From: Allofrancisella frigidaquae
GTDB taxonomy: Bacteria; Pseudomonadota; Gammaproteobacteria; Francisellales; Francisellaceae
Assembly: GCF_012222825.1 (NCBI RefSeq)
Contig: NZ_CP038017.1
Location: 682,001-746,000 of the forward strand
Length of the DNA: 64,000 nucleotides
Direction of reading: 5' to 3'
Positions 57,811-64,000 of the stretch are shown piece by piece. Every line of letters begins with the position of its first letter. Within the stretch, counting starts at the first letter, position 1. The position numbers were made by a program, and so were the translations under genes. The notes beneath the pieces are model-generated. The model did not search any database and was not told the origin of the DNA. It saw nothing but the letters and a program-made list of their open reading frames with translations.

Positions 57811-58905
57811 CTAATTACCTAGTTGTTTGTAGTTATATTCTTCCTCATTTATTAGTTTTACTAGTGTTGGATAATGTTGACTAGATTTTAATGATTTATT
57901 AGCTCTTAGTTTTGCAAGCCATATACCTGAACATCCAAATATAGGATCACATTTATTGGGTGCGCCGAACCAATCTATTAAACGAAATTTTTTGGCTAAA
58001 TAATTTAAGCTAAGCGTTCTATTTTCAGGTGTATGATTTTTTATTAGTGCTAAGTTATCATTATTTGTATTGTTTTCCTTATAACCATCACAAGACTCTT
58101 CAAAAGTATCAACCTTTTGACATGAATCTAAATATAAATATCCCCATGCATATTTCTGAATTCCTGGTTCAAACCACCAATCAACTAAAGTTACGAAATT
58201 ATCTTTAACTTCATTAAAATATTTATCTATGTCAAATTTGTTAGGTAAATCATAAGTTATTATTTCTAACTTATAGCTAGACAAGTCAAAGGATCTAAGC
58301 TTTGTGTGTATTTTTTCAGCCATCTGCAAGGTTTTGTATATCCCTTCTGCTGTTCTTGGTATCTCTATAAATATGGATATACTCCCAGCAATAACACTAT
58401 GATCTTTATCAATCCACTCTTGAGCTGTTAAACTTTCACTAAATAAATCGTCTAATGCTTTACTTCTATAACCGATTTTATATTTTTTGAAATTTTTATG
58501 GTATTGTGTAGCAATACCGCCAATTAAAAAATAATTATTACTGGCTCCTTTAACATATTGCTCAAATATTGATCTCCATTCTTTAGAGATTTTTTCCCAC
58601 ATATATTCATTTGCTACTAATCTATCTCCTTTAGGGGAATACGACCCTATATAAGTAACATCGTCGCTGTCTTCTAACTTATACTTAAAATTATATTCAT
58701 TCAAATTGCTTGAGTAACTTACATCCCAAACTTCAAATTTCTCACCATAATATTTTTGCTCAAGGCGTTGCTCTATCTCATTTATAACTTCTGTATAGTT
58801 ACTTATCCAATCTATAAATCCGCAGTATCCTAACGTTGGTAGGGTTAAAATTATTGCTAATAACAGTTTTTGTAACCGTTTTTTTTTAAAATTTAAATTA
58901 TACAT
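57811..58905 (-). CDS. Secreted protein of unknown function
   Basis: A 364-residue protein with a signal peptide (LLLAIILTLPTLGYCG). The mature part is rich in Tyr, Trp, Asp and Lys, with four Cys in the last third (DSCQKVDTFEESCDG and NKCDPIFGC) that could form disulfides. I do not recognise the family. It is convergent with rpoD, with 9 bases between, and stands alone. A periplasmic or secreted role is likely; possible substrate for FipB. Confidence 0.65.
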   Translation of the reverse strand: MYNLNFKKKRLQKLLLAIILTLPTLGYCGFIDWISNYTEVINEIEQRLEQKYYGEKFEVWDVSYSSNLNEYNFKYKLEDSDDVTYIGSYSPKGDRLVANEYMWEKISKEWRSIFEQYVKGASNNYFLIGGIATQYHKNFKKYKIGYRSKALDDLFSESLTAQEWIDKDHSVIAGSISIFIEIPRTAEGIYKTLQMAEKIHTKLRSFDLSSYKLEIITYDLPNKFDIDKYFNEVKDNFVTLVDWWFEPGIQKYAWGYLYLDSCQKVDTFEESCDGYKENNTNNDNLALIKNHTPENRTLSLNYLAKKFRLIDWFGAPNKCDPIFGCSGIWLAKLRANKSLKSSQHYPTLVKLINEEEYNYKQLGN

Positions 58906-59136
58906 ACACAGGTTTTTTTTAAACTAAAACACTTAATGAGCAACTATAATAATATAATATATTTTTGTTAAATTTAATATATAAATTTTTTATAAATAAT
59001 TATTATATTTATTAGCTTTAACTTCTTAGCTAATCTTGAGAATACAATCTAGCAAATAAAATCATATATTTTTACCTAGCAACTTGTATATGTTAGAATT
59101 ACTTTCAAGTTTGTTTTTATAATCATTCAGTAGATA

Positions 59137-60384
59137 ATGGATACTTACACCGTAATAGTAATTTTATTTTCCCTTGTAGGCATATCGGCATTTTTCTCAA
59201 GTTCAGAAACGTGTATGATGGCTCTTAATAAATATAAATTAAAGCATTTGGCTAAGAAAAATAATAAAGCTGCAAAGCGCAGTTTATCATTAGTAGCTAA
59301 ACCAGAAAAACTTTTAATTACTATACTTATAGGTAATACTTTTGCAAACATCTTTGCAGGAGCAGTTATTTCGTCATATTCAGAAACTCATTTTGGTAGT
59401 TTAGGTCTTATGGTATCTACTATAGCTGTTACTATGATTATTTTAATATTTGGAGAAATCATACCAAAATCATTTGCAGCAGTATATCCACAGAAGCTAG
59501 CATTTCCATTTTCATTGCCTTTAAAACTGATTATGTTGATTTTATATCCTATAGTTATAGTTTTAGGGATAATATCTAGGGTAGCGCTTAAGATATTTGG
59601 TATTAAAATAGAATCAGTAAATAATGAATCTTTAAATAAAGACGAAATACATACTGTTGTCCATGAGTCAAATGCAAAGCTAGGGTCTAAAAATAAAAAT
59701 ATGCTTTTAGGTGTCCTTGAGCTTGATAAAATTTTGATTCAAGAGGTAATGACTCATTTTAATAAAATAGAGTATATAGACTTAAATAATCCTACAGAAA
59801 AAATACTTGCTCGTATTTCTAAAATCAAATCAGCAAATATTCTTGTATGTGAAAATGGCATAAATAATGTAATAGGTGTCATTAGATTTAAAGAAATAAT
59901 TAATTTGCTAATACTATCTAAGTCTAGTATTAACAAGTCTAAGTTGCGTAAAATTGCCCAGCAACCATATTTTATCCCAGAAACTGTATCTTTACAGACG
60001 CAACTTATCAATTTCCAAAAAAAAGGGAAGCGTTTTGCTGTGGTTGTCGATGAGTATGGAGATGTTACAGGGGTGGTTACAATAGAAGATATTATGGAGG
60101 AAATAGTAGGAGAGTTTTCTGATAGGTTTGATATCCATAATAATATTCGTAAGCTTGATGATGGTAGTTACTTAATTGGAGGTAGCGCTACACTTAGGGA
60201 AATAAATCGCCATATTGGTATTCAGTTTGAAAGTGAGGATGCTAAAACCCTTTCTGGTTTAATAATTGAGGAGATTGAGAATTTACCATCAGGACCATGT
60301 TCTATAAAAGACAATAACGTTCTGTTGGAAATCACAGAAATTAGAGATAATAAAATAGTATCTATAAAGCTAACAGTTTTGTAG
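59137..60384 (+). CDS. CNNM/CorC-family membrane protein (DUF21-CBS-CorC)
   Basis: A 415-residue inner-membrane protein with a DUF21 domain (about 1-170, with AFFSSSETCMMALNKYKLK and FGEIIPKSFAA), two CBS motifs (about 205-325), and a C-terminal CorC/HlyC domain (about 335-415). Proteins of this kind (YfjD/CorB) are linked to magnesium and cobalt efflux; older annotations call them hemolysins. Length and order are normal. It is followed by an acetyltransferase gene 23 bases on. Confidence 0.88.
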   Translation: MDTYTVIVILFSLVGISAFFSSSETCMMALNKYKLKHLAKKNNKAAKRSLSLVAKPEKLLITILIGNTFANIFAGAVISSYSETHFGSLGLMVSTIAVTMIILIFGEIIPKSFAAVYPQKLAFPFSLPLKLIMLILYPIVIVLGIISRVALKIFGIKIESVNNESLNKDEIHTVVHESNAKLGSKNKNMLLGVLELDKILIQEVMTHFNKIEYIDLNNPTEKILARISKIKSANILVCENGINNVIGVIRFKEIINLLILSKSSINKSKLRKIAQQPYFIPETVSLQTQLINFQKKGKRFAVVVDEYGDVTGVVTIEDIMEEIVGEFSDRFDIHNNIRKLDDGSYLIGGSATLREINRHIGIQFESEDAKTLSGLIIEEIENLPSGPCSIKDNNVLLEITEIRDNKIVSIKLTVL

Positions 60385-60407
60385 ATATGAATCTAAAGAG
60401 GTAATAA

Positions 60408-61016
60408 ATGGTTGATGCTAATATTAAATTTCCTATAGAAAATGTAAAGCGTCTTTGTTTCCTAAAGAACATTGTGGATAATCCTAATATTATTGTTGGT
60501 GATTATACTTACTACGATGATCCGGAAGATGTAAATAATTTTAACAAAAATGTTTTGTATCATTTTAATTTTATAGGTGATAAGTTAATTATAGGAAAGT
60601 TTTGCCAAATTGCAGCAAATGTTCGTTTTATAATGAATGGAGCTAACCATGCTATAAAAGGTTTCTCTACTTTTCCATTTGCTGCGTTTGGGAATAGTTG
60701 GAAAGATATACCTCTTAGCTCAATTAGTAAAGGTGATACTGTTATAGGTAATGATGTCTGGATTGGTTATGATGCTTTAATTATGCCAGGTGTTAAGATA
60801 GGGGATGGAGCTATAGTTGCATCGGGATCAGTTGTTACAAGAGACGTTGAGCCTTATTTAATTGTGGGAGGTAACCCTGCTAAACTAATACGTAAACGCT
60901 TCGATGAGCAAACTATTAAAAAGTTACTGAAACTTGCTTGGTGGGATTGGTCACTTGAAAAAATTACTAAAAATGCAAAGGCTATTGTTGAGGGAGATGG
61001 GGATATTTTTGGTTAA
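60408..61016 (+). CDS. Xenobiotic acetyltransferase (Vat/CatB-like, left-handed beta-helix)
   Basis: A 202-residue hexapeptide acyltransferase. The [11 protein letters not shown] start, [21 protein letters not shown] (with the likely catalytic His), and repeated hexapeptides ([20 protein letters not shown]) match Vat (streptogramin A) and CatB (chloramphenicol) acetyltransferases. Many chromosomal relatives have other or unknown substrates. Its TAA overlaps the convergent ychF stop within TTAA. Confidence 0.85.
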   Translation: MVDANIKFPIENVKRLCFLKNIVDNPNIIVGDYTYYDDPEDVNNFNKNVLYHFNFIGDKLIIGKFCQIAANVRFIMNGANHAIKGFSTFPFAAFGNSWKDIPLSSISKGDTVIGNDVWIGYDALIMPGVKIGDGAIVASGSVVTRDVEPYLIVGGNPAKLIRKRFDEQTIKKLLKLAWWDWSLEKITKNAKAIVEGDGDIFG

Positions 61017-62104
61017 ACATTAAACCTAAAATTAACCACATCACCGTCTTTCATGATATAGTCTTTTCCTTCTAGACGAGCTTTACCTGCTTCTTTGGCG
61101 CCTTTTTCACCGTTATATTTTATATAATCATCATAAGCTATAACTTCAGCACGAATAAAGCCACGCTCAAAATCTGTATGGATTACTCCAGCTGCTTGAG
61201 GAGCTGTTGCCCCAACTGGTATAGTCCATGCTCTAACTTCTTTGACACCAGCTGTAAGATAAGTCTGTAAATTAAGTAAAGAATAACCAGCCTTAATAAC
61301 TCTATCAAGACCAGTTTCAGTCAGTCCCATATCAGCTAAAAATTCTAATTTTTCTTCTGGTTCTAGTAGAGTTATTTCTTGTTCCATAGCTGCACAAACT
61401 GGCACTACGTTTGAGTTTTCTGCTTTTGCATACTCAATAACTTTATCCAAAAGAGGATTATTTTCAAAACCATTTTCATCAACATTTGCAATATATAATA
61501 CAGGTTTACTTGTTAGTAGGGGAGTTTGTTTAAGCCATTTAATTTCATCTTCAGTCATTTCAAAAGTTCTAGCTGGTTTTTCAGATTCTAAATGCTCTTT
61601 AAGTTTAGTATAAAAATCAGCTTTTGCTAGAGCTTCTTTATCACCAGATTTTTTCATTTTAGCAAACCTTTGAACAGCTTTATCACAAGATTCAATATCA
61701 GCTAAAATAAGTTCTATATTGATGGTGTTGATATCATCTATAGGATCAACTTTACCACTAACATGAATTACATTGTCATCCTCAAAGCATCTAACTACAT
61801 GAGCTATAGCATCTGTTTCGCGAATATTAGCTAAAAACTTATTACCTAGTCCTTCACCTTTACTAGCACCTGCTACTAATCCTGCTATATCAACAAATTC
61901 CATAGTAGTTGGAAGTATTCTTTCAGGATTAACAATTTTAGCTAACTCATTTAACCTTTGATCAGGAACAGACACAATCCCAACATTTGGGTCAATAGTG
62001 CAAAAAGGGTAGTTCTCAGCTTGAATTCCAGCTTCTGTAAGTGCATTAAAAAGGGTAGATTTACCAACATTAGGTAGACCAACTATACCACATTTAAATC
62101 CCAT
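61013..62104 (-). CDS. ychF: Obg-like ATPase YchF
   Basis: A 363-residue ribosome-associated ATPase of the Obg family. It has [18 protein letters not shown] (P-loop), [20 protein letters not shown], a helical coiled domain, and the C-terminal TGS domain ([20 protein letters not shown]). YchF is involved in ribosome function and stress responses. It is last in the run dsbG-like - bla - pth - ychF; 18 bases follow pth. Confidence 0.95.
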   Translation of the reverse strand: MGFKCGIVGLPNVGKSTLFNALTEAGIQAENYPFCTIDPNVGIVSVPDQRLNELAKIVNPERILPTTMEFVDIAGLVAGASKGEGLGNKFLANIRETDAIAHVVRCFEDDNVIHVSGKVDPIDDINTINIELILADIESCDKAVQRFAKMKKSGDKEALAKADFYTKLKEHLESEKPARTFEMTEDEIKWLKQTPLLTSKPVLYIANVDENGFENNPLLDKVIEYAKAENSNVVPVCAAMEQEITLLEPEEKLEFLADMGLTETGLDRVIKAGYSLLNLQTYLTAGVKEVRAWTIPVGATAPQAAGVIHTDFERGFIRAEVIAYDDYIKYNGEKGAKEAGKARLEGKDYIMKDGDVVNFRFNV

Positions 62105-62122
62105 AAAAATTCCTTAATAAAA

Positions 62123-62698
62123 TTACTTTGTATGTAGCCTTTGCATTACAGGCTCTAATTGATAGTTTATTATATCATCTAAAAAACATATCGCATTATC
62201 AATGCTAATGTCTATTTGCTTTTTTTGCTCTATAGATGGTTTTGATAGCACGTAGTTTGAAACCTTATTTTTATGACCAGGATGACCTATACCAATTCTT
62301 AAACGCAGGTACTCATTTGTACCTAAATGTTGATGAATACTTCTAAGACCATTATGTCCTCCATGGCCACCACCTTTTTTAAGACGAATTTGGCCACAAT
62401 CAATATCTAACTCATCGTGAGCAACTAGTATTTCTTCTGGTTTTATTTTATAAAAATTAGCTACTTTGCTAACAGCTAAACCACTGTTATTCATGTAAGT
62501 AGTAGGGAATACTAGAATTACATTATTATAAGCAATATTTACTTTAGCAATATTTGAGTTAAGTTTTGAATTTACACTAAAACTTTCTTGTTTATCTTGA
62601 GCAATTTTAGCGATAAACCACTCTCCAACGTTATGGCGGGTATCTTCGTATTCTTTGCCTATATTTCCTAGGCCAACTATCATTTTAATTTTGGTCAT
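62123..62698 (-). CDS. pth: Peptidyl-tRNA hydrolase
   Basis: A 191-residue enzyme that recycles stalled peptidyl-tRNA. It has [19 protein letters not shown] with the catalytic His, [28 protein letters not shown] and GHNGLRSI. The first ATG overlaps the beta-lactamase stop by 14 bases; a second in-frame ATG at 62683 would avoid this. The ychF partner downstream is a common neighbour. Confidence 0.94.
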   Translation of the reverse strand: MTKIKMIVGLGNIGKEYEDTRHNVGEWFIAKIAQDKQESFSVNSKLNSNIAKVNIAYNNVILVFPTTYMNNSGLAVSKVANFYKIKPEEILVAHDELDIDCGQIRLKKGGGHGGHNGLRSIHQHLGTNEYLRLRIGIGHPGHKNKVSNYVLSKPSIEQKKQIDISIDNAICFLDDIINYQLEPVMQRLHTK

Positions 62699-63557
62699 CG
62701 TACTTTAAGTTGTCCAGTAGTATTTTAGTAATTTTTTGGATAACAATATCATTAGCTTTAGCATTTTTATCTACTTGAGTATAAAAAATACTTATTATAA
62801 TAGGTTTTTTATTTTTAGGCCAAATAATAGCAACATCGTTTGTTGTCCCATATTCACATGTTCCAGTCTTGTCCCCAATTTTCCATTCTTCTGGTATATT
62901 AAAAGCTATTCTATTTTTTCCTGTATCATTTTCTTGTAACCACTTTTTGAAAAGAGATTGGTTTTTTTTATTAAGGATTTTTTTATCAAAAGCTACTTTA
63001 TTAAGGTCTTTAGCAATTATTCGGGGAGTGGTTTTATTTAAATTATCTCTAAGGTTAACGTTATTTATAGCTGGTTCATCTGCGGTGATTATAGTATCTC
63101 TATCACCTAGAGATTGGATAAATTTATTTAAATTTTTTAAGCCGCCTAATTTTTTAATTAGCAAATTAGCAGCAGTATTATCACTTAACATTGTAGCTTT
63201 ACTTAATTCTGCTATAGTTAATTTTTTGTCTATATTTTTAGATGTTATTGGAGTGTATCCAATAATGTCATTTTCATTGATTTTTATTTTTTTATTGAGA
63301 AGGTTTGGGGTCTCCATACTTTCTTTAAGTACTGCACCAACTACTAAAAATTTATAAACGCTACAAATAGGAAAGTAGAAGTTCTCATTATAACCAAAGT
63401 GGCTTTTATTATTATAATCAATTAAATATATTCCAATTTTACCACCATATCCTGTTTCTAACTTAGCTATTTGGTTTGATATCTCAATACTATTTGAAGT
63501 AGCAAAAGTTATGGTAATATGTATTAAACTAGATAAAAAAATAATTATTTTCTTCAT
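62685..63557 (-). CDS. bla: Class A beta-lactamase (FTU-like)
   Basis: A 290-residue secreted serine beta-lactamase that hydrolyses beta-lactam rings. After a signal peptide ([20 protein letters not shown]) come the S66-V-Y-K69 motif, S125-D126-N127, the general base E161 in ADEPAIN and K230-T231-G232. The sequence appears closest to the FTU enzymes of Francisella. The Cys before Ser (ICSVYK) is notable; a Cys at this site is found in some carbapenem-hydrolysing enzymes. The ATG at 63557 is chosen for the signal peptide. It lies four bases after the DsbG-like gene. Confidence 0.9.
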   Translation of the reverse strand: MKKIIIFLSSLIHITITFATSNSIEISNQIAKLETGYGGKIGIYLIDYNNKSHFGYNENFYFPICSVYKFLVVGAVLKESMETPNLLNKKIKINENDIIGYTPITSKNIDKKLTIAELSKATMLSDNTAANLLIKKLGGLKNLNKFIQSLGDRDTIITADEPAINNVNLRDNLNKTTPRIIAKDLNKVAFDKKILNKKNQSLFKKWLQENDTGKNRIAFNIPEEWKIGDKTGTCEYGTTNDVAIIWPKNKKPIIISIFYTQVDKNAKANDIVIQKITKILLDNLKYDDQN

Positions 63558-63561
63558 GAGT

Positions 63562-64000
63562 TTAAAATTGGTCATATGTTAGAAGTAAAAACTCATTAAG
63601 TTTTTTAACATTTTCTTTTTTAGCTACAGTAGCATTGGTAAGTGGAAGTTTATTGCCACCAGAAATTTTAAGAGCCCCTTGAGAAGTCTTGTAAATAATA
63701 GTTGGAAAACCACTTATGAGTTTAGATAACTTAAGGTTACCAGAGGTTTTTTGATTAGTTTCACTGAGTTTCTTGTCATATTTTTTATCTTGATAGAATT
63801 GCAAAAGAGCTTTCAATGGATTTTCTGAGTTAAAAAAACTATTAACGATATTTGTGCTGTTGTTTAATGCACCAACTGGTATCCAACGTACAGCTAATAA
63901 CCCTTTTTTTATAGCTGGTTGAGCAGCATCAAAGAGAGTATTACAATGGCTACAACTAGGATCTATAATGGCGTAAAATTTATGAGGAGCAGTATCACTT
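63562..64000 (-). CDS. DsbG/DsbC-like thiol-disulfide protein, cut by the window end
   Basis: A frame that is open to the window edge encodes the C-terminal 145 residues of a periplasmic disulfide isomerase-like protein. It has KFYAIIDPSCSHCNTLFDAA with the CSHC redox site, the AVRWIPVGAL strand and the cis-Pro loop GFPTIIYKTSQG. This fits DsbG/DsbC better than DsbA. The N-terminus, which should include a signal peptide and dimer domain, is outside the window. It is in a run with the beta-lactamase (4-base gap), so it may help fold exported proteins including that enzyme. Confidence 0.82.
   Translation of the reverse strand, partial: SDTAPHKFYAIIDPSCSHCNTLFDAAQPAIKKGLLAVRWIPVGALNNSTNIVNSFFNSENPLKALLQFYQDKKYDKKLSETNQKTSGNLKLSKLISGFPTIIYKTSQGALKISGGNKLPLTNATVAKKENVKKLNEFLLLTYDQF

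Overview
The window is a strongly AT-rich piece of a gammaproteobacterial chromosome. It most likely belongs to the Francisellaceae (Francisella, Allofrancisella or a close relative). The case rests on an adjacent FipA/FipB (Mip-like / DsbA-Mip lipoprotein) pair, an FTU-like class A beta-lactamase, a Francisella-type DUF3573-like outer-membrane protein, the compact nrdA-grx-nrdB operon with a glutaredoxin-fused NrdB, and the rpsU-yqeY-dnaG-rpoD order. The genus cannot be fixed by reading alone. I saw no tRNA, rRNA or CRISPR array.

Layout. 1-8.2 kb is an accessory segment: a solo IS256-family end, an ADP-ribosyltransferase gene whose N-terminal C2H2 zinc finger is put out of frame by an 11-base homopolymer, a sugar porter, trhO, a large gene joining an OTU-type cysteine protease to an array of TFIIIA-like zinc fingers (also frameshifted near its end), and an intact IS256-family element with an 8-bp target duplication. 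8.2-27 kb is mostly housekeeping: fumC, a SulP transporter, a dinB remnant, a DJ-1-like protein, an ABC-F ATPase, a BCCT carrier, an rRNA methylase, hsp20/CBS/Crp-Fnr genes around a perfect FNR box, a broken msrB-msrA fusion beside a small MITE, an MFS drug pump, fipB/fipA, queG, rsfS and a UvrD-like helicase. 27.2-32.3 kb is a tandem duplication of about 2.6 kb. It carries two mosaic glycosyltransferase-like paralogues and leaves a truncated nrdB and a uvrD tail between them. 31.5-37.3 kb holds nrdB, grx, nrdA, mdh and coq7.

37.6-47 kb mixes candidate effectors with core genes: a papain-like protease candidate with ankyrin repeats, tcdA (ygdL), a secreted alpha/beta hydrolase, a peroxiredoxin, an outer-membrane protein, yjdM, and an 881-residue orphan with a possible GT-B-like C-terminus. 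47.3-53.3 kb holds dnaQ, a VanY-type peptidase, a lipoprotein, and a three-gene cluster that reads as consecutive parts of saccharopine-type lysine breakdown. 53.4-57.8 kb is the macromolecular-synthesis operon. 57.8-64 kb holds a secreted orphan, a CNNM/CorC-type protein, an acetyltransferase, and the DsbG-like/beta-lactamase/pth/ychF run, cut by the window edge.

The most unusual content is the set of eukaryote-like proteins: ZnF-ADP-ribosyltransferase, OTU-ZnF array, papain-like protease with ankyrins, and duplicated glycosyltransferase-like proteins. Classical C2H2 fingers with HTGERPY-type linkers are very rare in bacteria. Two such genes within 7 kb, each joined to a protein-modifying domain, suggest host-nucleus-directed effectors of a protist- or animal-associated bacterium. 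A second point of interest is a Crp/Fnr regulator with an FNR-like recognition helix and a C-terminal Cys-x2-Cys-x5-Cys motif, encoded beside a perfect FNR box that serves two divergent genes.
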